Shown: piece after piece, positions 1 through 7,706 of the stretch
Numbering within the stretch: position 1 is the first letter of the stretch
How the letters are laid out: each line of letters opens with the position of its first letter
Translations under genes and position numbers: made by a program
IMG/VR virus record: IMGVR_UViG_3300030012_002265
Location: 2,617-42,183 of that record
Reading direction: 5' to 3' (one strand)
Length of the DNA stretch: 39,567 nt
DNA from: a virus
The notes under the pieces: model-generated
Seen by the model: the letters and a program-made list of their open reading frames with translations, nothing else
The model's database searches: none
What the model was told of the DNA's origin: nothing

Positions 1-2221
1 TGCTTTCTGTCTGTGTTGATACATTGCTAAACTGTGTCAGAGAACTCGTAGGTATTGCAACGGCTGACGTAAAGTTTTGACTAGCAACTCCTGTTTTATC
101 ATAGGCTCTTATCATATATGTTCCTGATCGTGCAGGAACAGTAAACGTTGTAGCAGGTCTAGGCACTTTTTCTGTGTCTGTTGTGCTGTTTGCCCATGTT
201 GCACCAGATAATTCACTTGAAAATCGTATTGCATAGAATGACAGGTCTAAAGCTTCTATGGCATTCCATCCCAACATAACGTTATCGCCAGAAACTATTG
301 CGTCAAAGTTACTTACATCGTCAGGTGGAACACCTTGTCCTGCAATATTAACCGTTTCTTGTGAAAACGTACCTTTTACTCCAAGAGTATTGATTGCTCT
401 TGCTCTGACGTTGAATTGACCGTCCTCAATGTCGAAAACTTCATATATTCCTAGGTCTCCAGTGCCTACAATCTTAAAATCTGTGTCAGATGCTTTCTTG
501 AACTCAACTTCTATAAGGTCAATTCGTGATGCGTCCACTGTACTCATAGATGTTGTAATAATCATAACTTGGGAAACCTTTTCATTGATAACTCGCAACT
601 CACTTGTCACTGATATTCCTACAGATGGTACGCTAAAAGGGTCTAGTAAGGTTGTATTGTCGGTTTCAAAGCTACTTTCCTCTGCATCCCAATCAAAAAC
701 TGAGGAGGATATCTCTTTTAAGGTTAATTGAACTACAAGACCCTGACTTATGTCTGGCTGAAAGTTCCAACTTTGCACTTCAAAGGTCTTTGAGCTAAAT
801 CCTAATCTAGAATTAGTGACCTGTACTATATCTCCTACTTGCACTTGCAAGGCTTTTACCGAAAAGAGTCCAGTAAGTACAATTTGTTGCCTGTTTTTGA
901 ATAATGCAATCTTTGCAATTCTCTGAGCCATAGTGCTTGTGTTCGTAAACGGCAATTCGAGGTCTATTACATTTTCTTCACTATTATCGACAGTAAGAAA
1001 GGTGCTTGAGGTCACTGGCGGATAGTCTGTTGTCTGAAAATTTGTTTCTGAACCCCTAAATTTACCTCTTACAACGTTGAAATTATCTCTTCTGCTTGCC
1101 CTAGTTTGAATAGATAAGTCACTTCGTAAGTCATCTTCTGTAAAGGTTACAACAGGACTCGTATAAGACCCTGCTTTACACCGCCATTTACCTTGTGCGT
1201 ACCATAAAAACCCTGCCATACTGCCTGTAAGCTTCTCTAAGATGGTTCGAGGTGAAGCGTTGGTGGTAAAGTTACCATTTGTTGTATATCGTTTCTGTGT
1301 GCCACCTGCGGAGAGAGTGATATTGTTATCGCATACTGTTTGAGCTGTTGCAAATGCTGTATCATCTATATCGGAAGTTGGAACACCAAGTCCATAATCG
1401 CTTGTTAAGTAGTCTCTTAAAATAAGAGCAGAATTTGAGCTGAAAGCCGTGGTGTTATTATTTACATCAAATACTTTTTTGCCAGATACAAGAGCAGTTA
1501 AATTCGGTTCACCGTTTGGAAAGGCATCAGCGTCAAATTTAAAACGTAAATATAAGTAAGTGACATTCCGCAATTTGTGGTCAGAAGTCCATTTTGAACT
1601 TTCGGACACTAAATCTGTATCGCCAGTTGTCTGATCGCCAAGATGTTTTTTAACCCTGACTAAACCATTGTATTTACTAGGTGATGTTACAAGGTTTGTA
1701 CTGCCATCAATCGTAAGCTGTTCACCATTGAGATATACTTGGTCTATAGCATGACATTCGTGTCCTGCAAGGGCATAAACAACGTGTAAAAACTGATTGT
1801 TGTCGGTTACATCCTTAAAAACGATGACACCACCAACCTTAGTTTGCCCATATATTATTTGATGGTCAGCCGCACTTGATATTCCTGATACGTTATAACC
1901 GCCAGTGCTAGCTGTTCCTTGCGTTGTTGTTTTTCCTGTAGATGAACTCAACCCAGTAAGACTTGGCATACTTGGCTTTGGGGTAAGAGCGTTTAGAACG
2001 AAACCTGCGGTTGCTTGTATAGCAAAACGTGTCATAAATGCTGTAGCGAACCCTGCAAATCCTACTGATGCTGTGGCGATAGCCGCCCCTGCACCTGCTG
2101 AAACAGCAGAGGAAACCAAAATTGTTGTTGTTATGGGGTCTGCCCATCCAGTAGTCGGAACTAAAGCAAATCCTACAAGTGCTGACGTTGAAAGTAAAAA
2201 AGGTTTTAGTCTACCGCCCAA
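1..2221 (-). CDS. Tail tip / hub protein (J-like), 3' end cut by window edge
   Basis: The reading frame is open from 2221 to base 1, giving about 740 residues with no stop, so the C-terminus is missing. The likely start is TTG at 2221, seven bases after a clear AGGAG; no ATG is near. The N-terminus is basic and then strongly hydrophobic (about residues 5-75, rich in Ala, Gly and Val). The middle resembles the J / RcGTA ORFg15 tail-hub family, with short segments such as YLRFKFD, GLGVPTSDIDD, GFLWYAQGKWR and QVGDIVQVTNSRLG. The last 150 residues look like a fibronectin type III domain (MLGWNAIEALDLSFYAIRFS). It overlaps the end of the NlpC-like gene by 16 bases. Gene order DUF2163, NlpC, J matches the distal tail operon of RcGTA. 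Role: the tail tip that contacts the host surface. Confidence 0.8.
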   Translation of the reverse strand, partial: MGGRLKPFLLSTSALVGFALVPTTGWADPITTTILVSSAVSAGAGAAIATASVGFAGFATAFMTRFAIQATAGFVLNALTPKPSMPSLTGLSSSTGKTTTQGTASTGGYNVSGISSAADHQIIYGQTKVGGVIVFKDVTDNNQFLHVVYALAGHECHAIDQVYLNGEQLTIDGSTNLVTSPSKYNGLVRVKKHLGDQTTGDTDLVSESSKWTSDHKLRNVTYLYLRFKFDADAFPNGEPNLTALVSGKKVFDVNNNTTAFSSNSALILRDYLTSDYGLGVPTSDIDDTAFATAQTVCDNNITLSAGGTQKRYTTNGNFTTNASPRTILEKLTGSMAGFLWYAQGKWRCKAGSYTSPVVTFTEDDLRSDLSIQTRASRRDNFNVVRGKFRGSETNFQTTDYPPVTSSTFLTVDNSEENVIDLELPFTNTSTMAQRIAKIALFKNRQQIVLTGLFSVKALQVQVGDIVQVTNSRLGFSSKTFEVQSWNFQPDISQGLVVQLTLKEISSSVFDWDAEESSFETDNTTLLDPFSVPSVGISVTSELRVINEKVSQVMIITTSMSTVDASRIDLIEVEFKKASDTDFKIVGTGDLGIYEVFDIEDGQFNVRARAINTLGVKGTFSQETVNIAGQGVPPDDVSNFDAIVSGDNVMLGWNAIEALDLSFYAIRFSSELSGATWANSTTDTEKVPRPATTFTVPARSGTYMIRAYDKTGVASQNFTSAVAIPTSSLTQFSNVSTQTES

Positions 2222-2640
2222 AATGTATCTCCTACCTCTACTCTTAAAAATACAATACCTTCCCTCGAAATAAACATTACTCTATGGTCTAAAGCAATAC
2301 CGATATTGTATCCAATAGCATATCCATCTGTTTCTTTGTTTTTTCGTGCCACTATACTGCCTTTGGGTGGAACTAAGCCTATAAACCGTTTTAAACGGCT
2401 GTCTAAGGCTTCTCGCATATCTTTGACACCCATATTAGTCATAATAGTTTGATACGTTCTCTTGGCTTGTAAAGCGGTCTCATAGTCTGGCAGATAATCA
2501 TCTAAATAGCCTTTACCTGTCTGCACTTTCATTGCTTGATTACTAAACACTATACAATCGTGGAAACCCCACTGAAATGGCTTTGTGCGAACCTGCTCAA
2601 TGTAATTTTCTAGATTTTTTTCCCACTCATTGAGTTTCAC
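2206..2640 (-). CDS. NlpC/P60-like tail protein (DUF6950-like)
   Basis: This is a 144-residue protein if it starts at GTG 2640, which overlaps the end of the previous gene by 14 bases. Upstream in-frame sequence exists to 2844 but is a shadow of the previous gene. The N-terminal motif W-E-K-N-L followed by FQWGFHDCIVF puts a candidate catalytic Cys at residue 29. A His in ALDHRVMF near the C-terminus could complete a Cys-His pair. This pattern fits the DUF6950 / NlpC-P60-like proteins found just before J-type hub genes, such as RcGTA ORFg14. Such proteins are thought to act on the cell wall during DNA entry or to be structural. Activity cannot be judged from sequence alone. Confidence 0.65.
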   Translation of the reverse strand: MKLNEWEKNLENYIEQVRTKPFQWGFHDCIVFSNQAMKVQTGKGYLDDYLPDYETALQAKRTYQTIMTNMGVKDMREALDSRLKRFIGLVPPKGSIVARKNKETDGYAIGYNIGIALDHRVMFISREGIVFLRVEVGDTFWAVD

Positions 2641-3263
2641 TTCTACCCCATATAAATGTCTGCCCTTGTAATTGGTCAACAAAATCGAACCCTTTATCAC
2701 CTGAATACAACGACTTTTGTATTGCTGATGTATATCTAAGAACTCTTTGTCTCTCCATTTGTAGAAGTTTACTCTCAAGTCGTACTGTAATGCTACTTGT
2801 TTCTGCACCCTCCTGTATATCCATTTGATCGATATAACCCACAAATAAAACAGAAGTTGCGTTTGGATTTACGTCAGAAGCTGTAATATCAATCAAAGCA
2901 CCTAATTGTGTAAGAATAAATGTGCCATCTTCATTACCCAAAAAGGTTCGGTTGGCATCTTTTATACCGAAATGTATGGTTACTTCTCTACCTTGGTAGG
3001 GTGTGCTAAGTGCTAGGGAAAGATTAGAGGACGGTATGCCTGAAAGAGTGATTGATACGCTTTTTGCTCCAATATCAGCACTTTCTTCTACATTTGAGAA
3101 GCTGAGAACGCTTCCAACCCCAGTATAAGTGTTGCCACCAATAACTATATCCTGTGAAAAATCTCAGGGTGGTAGAGCTAAACACCATCTCAAAAGCAAA
3201 GAATGGCTCTATATCGTTTGATTGAATAGCCGTAGTAATTGCATTGTCTAATGTACGGCTCAT
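2627..3263 (-). CDS. DUF2163-like tail protein with a frame break near 3160
   Basis: The ATG at 3263 begins SRTLDNAITTAIQSNDIEP and continues to FFTGY. The frame then shifts by +1 near 3155-3165 and continues as DIVIGGNTYTGVGSVLSF through to the stop at 2627. Together the pieces make one protein of about 212 residues. It resembles the N-terminal part of DUF2163-family tail proteins (RcGTA ORFg13-like), which precede an NlpC-like gene and J. The first frame ends at 3075 with a nonsense tail. The second frame has no start upstream of the break, because a TGA lies just before it. The break looks like lost bases rather than two genes; see the finding on the repeat at this point. Confidence 0.65.
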
Positions 3264-3276
3264 TGAAAAACCCTAA

Positions 3277-3564
3277 TTATTTCTTTTCAGGTACTGCTTC
3301 CCAAGCTTCATTAACATCAGGAGTTGATGGGTCATCTGCTTTGTAATGCCCTGTTTTTGTTCTTGCTCTTTGCTTTTTTGTCTCTGTTGGCTCAACAACT
3401 TTAACGCTGACCGCTAGTTCAGCATCCATAAACTGCTGTGCTAGTGTTTCTTGCCACGGCTCTTTACAATCTATTATTTCGTCTTTTTCGTACATTTTGG
3501 TGGCTGAACCTTGTGCATTAGCTGACCCAACTGCACCAAATAACATCTTTATCTTCATGTTCAA
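3277..3564 (-). CDS. Small structural-region protein, unknown
   Basis: This 95-residue protein is not one I recognise. It starts at ATG 3564 behind a TGAGGA Shine-Dalgarno-like sequence. The N-terminal half mentions no membrane segment. The C-terminal half is charged (KKQRARTKTGHYKADDP) and probably flexible. It sits between the putative decoration protein and the tail genes, where head-completion or tail-completion proteins usually lie, so a structural role is likely by position only. A GC-rich hairpin precedes it. Confidence 0.7.
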   Translation of the reverse strand: MNMKIKMLFGAVGSANAQGSATKMYEKDEIIDCKEPWQETLAQQFMDAELAVSVKVVEPTETKKQRARTKTGHYKADDPSTPDVNEAWEAVPEKK

Positions 3565-3575
3565 TCCTCAAATGA

Positions 3576-3595
3576 GGGAGGGTTTTCACCCTCCC
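3576..3595 (-). terminator. GC-rich intergenic hairpin
   Basis: An 8-bp perfect stem (GGGAGGGT / ACCCTCCC) with a four-base loop lies between the 154-residue gene and the next gene downstream. Read on the minus strand the loop is GAAA. There is no T-run after it, so it may be a weak terminator or an mRNA-end stabiliser that adjusts expression between the head genes and the tail genes. Confidence 0.45.
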
Positions 3596-3609
3596 CCTGC
3601 TAGCTACAA

Positions 3610-4074
3610 TTATGATGCGTGTGCTGTAAAAGCGTTATCACCAGAGTGTCTTGCGTGACTCTTGACGATAAATGCACCTATCGGAGTACCGTTTGAGTGT
3701 GTGCCAGTTTTAGCAAGAACAACTCTAATATATCGCTTGCCACCTCTGTAACCAACTCTAAAAATGTCTCCTGCTGTGTCTGGATTACCACCTGTTGTAC
3801 CGTCTAACTTCAAGAAGATACCACCAGATGAGATTGTTCCATCCACAATATCGGCTTGAGCTACATCAGTAAATGTAGAGTTGTCATCAGAATGCTCTAA
3901 TGATACCTCAAAGTGAACTGAGCTAGAAAGTGTGTCACCTTCTGCTCCAACATCCACCATTACTGTTGCACCCTCATAACCCTGCAAGTCAACTCCTGTA
4001 CCATTCTCAGCCGCCGTTTTCACAGCGTTTTTGATTGATACGGCAGTCGCAATGTTATTAGATAAGTCTTTCAT
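3610..4074 (-). CDS. Putative capsid decoration / structural protein
   Basis: This 154-residue protein is rich in Gly, Thr, Asp and Ala and has a predicted all-beta look (FEVSLEHSDDNSTF, RYIRVVLAKTGTHSNG). A strong GGGGG Shine-Dalgarno precedes ATG 4074. It lies directly downstream of the major capsid gene, 12 bases away, which is the usual place for a head decoration or head-stabilising protein. Similar small proteins occur in HK97-like marine phages, mostly unnamed. The role is inferred from position and composition. Confidence 0.6.
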   Translation of the reverse strand: MKDLSNNIATAVSIKNAVKTAAENGTGVDLQGYEGATVMVDVGAEGDTLSSSVHFEVSLEHSDDNSTFTDVAQADIVDGTISSGGIFLKLDGTTGGNPDTAGDIFRVGYRGGKRYIRVVLAKTGTHSNGTPIGAFIVKSHARHSGDNAFTAHAS

Positions 4075-4086
4075 TATTACCCCCTA

Positions 4087-5304
4087 TTAAGCTGAGATTG
4101 TTTGGATTCTAAGTGCTTCTGGTAGCACAACCTGTCCACCCACTCTTCTTCTGGCAAGATATCGAATATTGCCTGATGAAGCTTGTGTAAATGGGTCACG
4201 CAATACAGAGAGATTTATGCGGTCTACAATCATATATCCTCTGTTGAAGTCACCAAAGATTACTGGCTTTGCTGATGAACCTACATCGGCAAGATCAGGT
4301 GCTTCTACATATGGGTATCCTAAAACACTGTTTGGAACACCTGCTGTTAGCATCATACCTGCTTGAAACACATACTGCCCTGCTGAGTCCTTTAGCTTTC
4401 TTATTGCTCCTAGGGTTGTTCTGTTGAACATAAAAGAAGCATTCTGACCGTAGTCAGACTTGATAGCGTGGACAAGAGAGATAAGACCATCACCAGTTAA
4501 GGCTGTACCACTGCCTGAAACAGTTGTTCCGACACTGGAGTTAGTAATTATTCCCTCTGGCTTACCTATAGCATCACCTACAACGAAAGAATTACCTTCT
4601 GACTTTGCAAACTGTGTAGCAAATTCTGTCTGCATTTCTGCTTCTAGATTGAATGCTGAATCTTCAAGCATAGCATTCGAGATGTCTACAATTGCATATA
4701 GTTCGTGAGTTGGTATTTCCTCAATAGCTGTGGTGTATCCAGTTGTTTCTGACCGTGAGCCTGTCTCCGCTACCCACTGAGCCGAAAATGTAGCTGTTCG
4801 AGAAGGTATCTGCACTGACTTCTGGGCAGTTGTTCGAACTTTTGCCACTGATCTCATTGGTGTGATTTCAGTGATTGTTTTGATAAGTTCTGCAACATAC
4901 TCTGGTGGTGCAAGATAACCTGCTTGAGTGTCATCGGAAACGGTTAACGCTTTTGTTTCCATTTCATCAAGACCCTCAGTACCTTTTCTGACCCACTTGT
5001 CAAAGATTTCCATTTTGGTGTCAATCTCATCGCTAGCGAGTTTGGTTTCTGGTCGTTTTAACATGGTTTCAAAGTTATCAAGTTTTTCAGCCATCTTCTT
5101 TTGATCTTCGTTAGCCAAAGTAAGTTTCTGATTGATATCCTCAAATCTATCCATGTCAGCTTCGATGTTTTTGATTTTCTCTTCTACAAGAACATCAACA
5201 GAGCCTTTTTTCTCAAGCTCTGCAAGCCGTGCATCGTTGGTTGCCTTGAATTCCTCAAAGGCTTTTACCATACCATCTACGGCTTCTTTTACTTCTTCTG
5301 CCAT
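4087..5304 (-). CDS. Major capsid protein, HK97 fold
   Basis: This 405-residue protein has the two-part plan of HK97 gp5. Residues 1-110 are a charged coiled-coil delta/scaffold domain (KAFEEFKATNDARLAELEKK). From about residue 120 the mature fold begins with QAGYLAPPEYVAELIKTITE and runs through ITPMRSVAKV, VAETGSRSETT and a C-terminal domain with VIFGDFNRGYMIVDRINLSV. AGGAG lies eight bases before ATG 5304. The protease gene is immediately upstream, consistent with removal of the delta domain during maturation. About 700 residue-pairs of the shell would be built from this protein in typical family members, but copy number is not readable here. Confidence 0.93.
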   Translation of the reverse strand: MAEEVKEAVDGMVKAFEEFKATNDARLAELEKKGSVDVLVEEKIKNIEADMDRFEDINQKLTLANEDQKKMAEKLDNFETMLKRPETKLASDEIDTKMEIFDKWVRKGTEGLDEMETKALTVSDDTQAGYLAPPEYVAELIKTITEITPMRSVAKVRTTAQKSVQIPSRTATFSAQWVAETGSRSETTGYTTAIEEIPTHELYAIVDISNAMLEDSAFNLEAEMQTEFATQFAKSEGNSFVVGDAIGKPEGIITNSSVGTTVSGSGTALTGDGLISLVHAIKSDYGQNASFMFNRTTLGAIRKLKDSAGQYVFQAGMMLTAGVPNSVLGYPYVEAPDLADVGSSAKPVIFGDFNRGYMIVDRINLSVLRDPFTQASSGNIRYLARRRVGGQVVLPEALRIQTISA

Positions 5305-5313
5305 AATTAGCTC

Positions 5314-6144
5314 CTATTTTCTGAAGATTTCGGTTAAAGCATTTAATTTGCTTAATAAATCAGGGTCTTTCTCAACCTCTCGTTGACCAAGAGCCTTCTG
5401 GACAGCAGATGCCGCCACTTTCGCTTCTGAATGGCTGAGATTACCTACCTCTCGTAGTTTCTTTTCCCATTCCCTCACAGTAAAGTCACTTTTCACGGCT
5501 GATATCCTTGCCCTAGGGTTCATTGGAAAAGTAACTGCTGAGATTTCCATAAGATCGACTTCTTTAAGAACTCGATACTTTCTTTTATCATCGTACTGAT
5601 GCCCTTTTGCATCTACACGGTATCCAACTGACAAACCATCTATCGCACCCATTTTCATAAGTTCATAGACCTCTCTGCCCTTTTGTGTTCCCATCGCCAA
5701 TCGACCTTTTACATAAAGTCCATCAGCATCTTCTTTGACCGTATCAAACACCCCTATAGGTTCTTTTGTATCGTGTTGATACAGCATTTTTATTTTTCTT
5801 GCACCCTTCCTGCGTAAAGACCGCATGAATGCACCTTTTTCTATAACATCGTTTCCTAAGTCTTTATTGCCAAAGACAGATGCGTACCCTTCAAACATCC
5901 CTTTGTCTTTTTCTTTTTCGTCATCATCTTCGTATGCCTTGAGTTCGGCTTCAACTTCAAAATATTCGGTTTCTAAATCTAATGTTTCTGATTCCATTTT
6001 TTCATCCTTATCATCAAAAGAACTAATGCACACTGCTAATCTCTGACCCATGTCAGAATACTCACGTTGCATAATATCAGATGACAAGCAACGACCCATA
6101 AAATCATCTCTGTTTTCACCTGCATTTGGTTTAGGTATGGGCAT
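5314..6144 (-). CDS. Prohead maturation protease (HK97 / S78-type)
   Basis: From ATG 6144 the protein has 276 residues; an in-frame ATG at 6165 would add seven. Residues 1-45 form a short domain (MPIPKPNAGENRDDFMGRCL) often attached to phage prohead proteases. Residues 85-200 are the peptidase: MFEGYASVFGNKD, then LYQHDTKEPIG with candidate catalytic His124, and IDGLSVGYRV with candidate catalytic Ser172. This His-Ser arrangement is typical of the herpesvirus-assemblin-like HK97 protease family. It would cut the delta domain of the capsid protein nine bases downstream. Its upstream side faces the divergent plus-strand cassette. Confidence 0.9.
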   Translation of the reverse strand: MPIPKPNAGENRDDFMGRCLSSDIMQREYSDMGQRLAVCISSFDDKDEKMESETLDLETEYFEVEAELKAYEDDDEKEKDKGMFEGYASVFGNKDLGNDVIEKGAFMRSLRRKGARKIKMLYQHDTKEPIGVFDTVKEDADGLYVKGRLAMGTQKGREVYELMKMGAIDGLSVGYRVDAKGHQYDDKRKYRVLKEVDLMEISAVTFPMNPRARISAVKSDFTVREWEKKLREVGNLSHSEAKVAASAVQKALGQREVEKDPDLLSKLNALTEIFRK

Positions 6145-6211
6145 AATCCAGAATATTATCTGCATCTGCCCAACTTTTCAAGCACAGAAACCCCTCAAAT
6201 CCACAAAAAAA

Positions 6212-6245
6212 CCAATGTTCATTGGGGTATACTCTTTAAAAGAGT
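6212..6245. repeat. Two inverted repeats in the divergent intergenic region
   Basis: A near-gapless palindrome (CCAATG, TT, CATTGG; 6212-6225) is followed by a second inverted repeat (ACTCTT, 3 bases, AAGAGT; 6231-6245) that runs into the -35 element of the rightward promoter. They could be operators or RNA hairpins. No leftward promoter for the protease gene was convincing here. Confidence 0.5.
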
Positions 6246-6273
6246 TGTTTTCTACACCCATATAGTGTACAAT
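6245..6273 (+). promoter_or_regulatory. Promoter of plus-strand cassette with operator in spacer (site A)
   Basis: TTGTTT and TACAAT are separated by exactly 17 bases, a good sigma70-type promoter. The spacer contains the inverted repeat TACAC...GTGTA, which overlaps the -10. The same block of about 45 bases, including the ACTCTTT upstream part, recurs at 36893-36934 before the 290-residue gene. Sequence conservation at two distant sites supports function; that a repressor binds there is inference. Confidence 0.6.
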
Positions 6274-6280
6274 TAATTAT

Positions 6281-6288
6281 GGAAACGA
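6281..6288 (+). promoter_or_regulatory. Leader box GGAAACGA (copy 1)
   Basis: GGAAACGA lies 8 bases downstream of the -10 at site A and upstream of the Shine-Dalgarno TAGGAG. The same octamer occurs in the leaders of the genes at 6948 and 36967. It may be a transcription start-site element or an mRNA target. Confidence 0.4.
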
Positions 6289-6314
6289 TTCGTAACAACA
6301 TAGGAGAAACGAAA

Positions 6315-6857
6315 ATGCTTACATTATTTACAGTAAAAACAAACAGAGTTACTCACTGGAAAGATGGCACTCAAGTAAGAAATACTGATTATCTTAGAGA
6401 GGTAAGAGGGGAAAGAGTTTACACGTTTGTACACCCTGATGTATTTTTTGATACTCAAAAAGAAGCAACTGACTTCATCAAAACACTCACAACTAGAGAA
6501 GATTTTGACAAATACTACGTTACTTACGATTGGTTTGTTGAGCCTATCACTTATACCCACGCTAATCATTATGGGTACAGCGATATACACCCCTTCGAGA
6601 TTGTAAAAGTTATTTCTCAAAAGACTATTGAGGTAAGAGCGATGGATGCTGAGAAAGACCCAACTTGGAAGCCAGAATTTGTTTCAGGTGGGTTTGCAGG
6701 TCACTGTGTAAACAACAACGAACAAAGATGGATATTCAAATCCAACCCAGAAGGTCAGGTCGTAAGAGTTCGTAAAGGTAAGAACGGTTGGAAGTCATCT
6801 TGTGGCAGACATCATTTAGATCAAGAGCCTAACAGAAAGTATGATTACAACTTCTAA
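6315..6857 (+). CDS. Unknown protein, first gene of the plus-strand cassette
   Basis: The protein has 180 residues from ATG 6315, chosen because TAGGAG stands in front of it; an in-frame ATG at 6279 would add 12 residues but has no ribosome site and lies too near the promoter. It is rich in aromatic and charged residues (DKYYVTYDWFVEP, GWKSSCGRHHLD). No known domain is recognised and no membrane segment is visible. The C-terminal part is basic, which may suit nucleic-acid binding. It is transcribed against the surrounding late genes. Confidence 0.75.
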   Translation: MLTLFTVKTNRVTHWKDGTQVRNTDYLREVRGERVYTFVHPDVFFDTQKEATDFIKTLTTREDFDKYYVTYDWFVEPITYTHANHYGYSDIHPFEIVKVISQKTIEVRAMDAEKDPTWKPEFVSGGFAGHCVNNNEQRWIFKSNPEGQVVRVRKGKNGWKSSCGRHHLDQEPNRKYDYNF

Positions 6858-6871
6858 CTCGCACTGATGAT

Positions 6872-6892
6872 GGTGGGGTTTGCTACCCCACC
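6872..6892 (+). terminator. GC-rich hairpin after first cassette gene
   Basis: An 8-bp perfect stem (GGTGGGGT / ACCCCACC) with loop TTGCT starts 14 bases after the stop codon. No T-run follows, so it may be a partial terminator or 3'-end protector. It is followed by the palindrome CCCTAGGG and a TGC-GAAA-GCA mini-hairpin. Confidence 0.45.
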
Positions 6893-6920
6893 GAAACCCT
6901 AGGGTCTGCGAAAGCAAAAT

Positions 6921-6928
6921 GGAAACGA
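6921..6928 (+). promoter_or_regulatory. Leader box GGAAACGA (copy 2)
   Basis: This is the same octamer as at 6281 and 36941, here 12 bases in common with the reverse strand near 38152 (ATGGAAACGAAC). It is followed within ten bases by AGAAGGA, the ribosome site of the gene at 6948. Confidence 0.4.
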
Positions 6929-6947
6929 ACAACAGAAGGAAAACCAT

Positions 6948-7232
6948 ATGAAAAAAATTAGGAAAAACTCCAGACTTATCAAGACACCGTTACCAAACGG
7001 TAGACCCCTTGGTAAGAAATGGGCAAAGGCAACTCTTTTCGAAATGCTTTACTGCCCTGACATATTGGGTGGAGACTACAGACAAATCTGGGCGGTTGTA
7101 GGCAGAAAGCACGTTTACTGCTCCACGATACAAATCTGTAAGTCAGGTGGCAATCGCAAGGCTACCTTACCCAGACAAGCTTGGGAGAAACTTATCTCCT
7201 CAAAAAATAACAGGGTTGCTGTAATAGCATAA
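6948..7232 (+). CDS. Small basic protein, unknown
   Basis: This 94-residue basic protein begins at ATG 6948 after AGAAGGA. It has many Lys/Arg residues in its first 30 positions (KKIRKNSRLIKTPLPNGRP) and two Cys in VYCSTIQICKSGG. No family is recognised. It is the second gene of the plus-strand cassette and is closed by a very strong hairpin that begins four bases after its stop. Confidence 0.7.
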   Translation: MKKIRKNSRLIKTPLPNGRPLGKKWAKATLFEMLYCPDILGGDYRQIWAVVGRKHVYCSTIQICKSGGNRKATLPRQAWEKLISSKNNRVAVIA

Positions 7233-7236
7233 CTCA

Positions 7237-7257
7237 GGGGGGGGAAACCCCCCTTTT
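7237..7257 (+). terminator. Intrinsic terminator: G-run, AAA loop, C-run, T-run
   Basis: Eight G, the loop AAA, six C and then TTTT form a textbook rho-independent terminator just after the stop of the 94-residue gene. Genes continue on the same strand 17 bases later, so it probably acts as an attenuator that lets a fraction of transcripts through. Confidence 0.75.
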
Positions 7258-7273
7258 AATTACAGAGGTAAAA

Positions 7274-7498
7274 ATGAAAATAAGATTATACAAAATTAGA
7301 AAAGCAATCACCCTCGAATGTGGTGATGCTATTTATGGTGATAAGAGAATAGTAAGCCTTATACTAAGAGGTTTTACAAATGAGCAAATAGTTCAATTGG
7401 CTAACGAATGGTTTTACTACTGGGATAGACCTGTTTACTGGCAGAGAAAAAAACAGCAGGGTTTATCTGCATTAGAATTCAATGTGTCTTGGGGTTGA
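7274..7498 (+). CDS. Small unknown protein
   Basis: This 74-residue protein starts at ATG 7274 behind AGAGG. It is rich in Trp and Tyr near its end (WFYYWDRPVYWQRKKQQG). A segment GFTNEQIVQLANEW could be helical. No family is recognised. It follows the terminator-like hairpin, and its stop is four bases before the next start. Confidence 0.65.
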   Translation: MKIRLYKIRKAITLECGDAIYGDKRIVSLILRGFTNEQIVQLANEWFYYWDRPVYWQRKKQQGLSALEFNVSWG

Positions 7499-7502
7499 GC
7501 TT

Positions 7503-7706
7503 ATGAAGATAGCAATCAAATATACTTTAGAAATTAGTGATGAAGATTTGCCGAAATACAAAAATCTTTATGAGGACAGTAAAGCAAACGGTGAGTCCTT
7601 CAGAGACTTTATCATCAATCGTTTCATATCTGATGGTGAGGGATGTTTGGACGAGTCAGTAAACAACTTTAATTTGTGGATAGGTAGACATGGAGAAGAT
7701 CAATGA
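7503..7706 (+). CDS. Small acidic unknown protein
   Basis: From ATG 7503 this gives 67 residues; an ATG at 7482 would lie inside the previous gene without a good ribosome site. It is acidic, with a helical central part (LPKYKNLYEDSKANGESFRD). The end overlaps the next gene by four bases (ATGA), so the two are probably translationally coupled. Function is unknown. Confidence 0.6.
   Translation: MKIAIKYTLEISDEDLPKYKNLYEDSKANGESFRDFIINRFISDGEGCLDESVNNFNLWIGRHGEDQ

Noticed and set aside
1905-2273. Plus-strand 122-codon frame and minus-strand 79-codon frame at the J-like gene start
   Set aside because: Both lie in other frames of the well-supported tail hub gene and encode low-complexity products.
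2641-2844. N-terminal extension of the NlpC-like gene to ATG 2844
   Set aside because: The extra 68 residues are the shadow of the DUF2163-like gene in another frame. The conserved NlpC part begins at the GTG at 2640.
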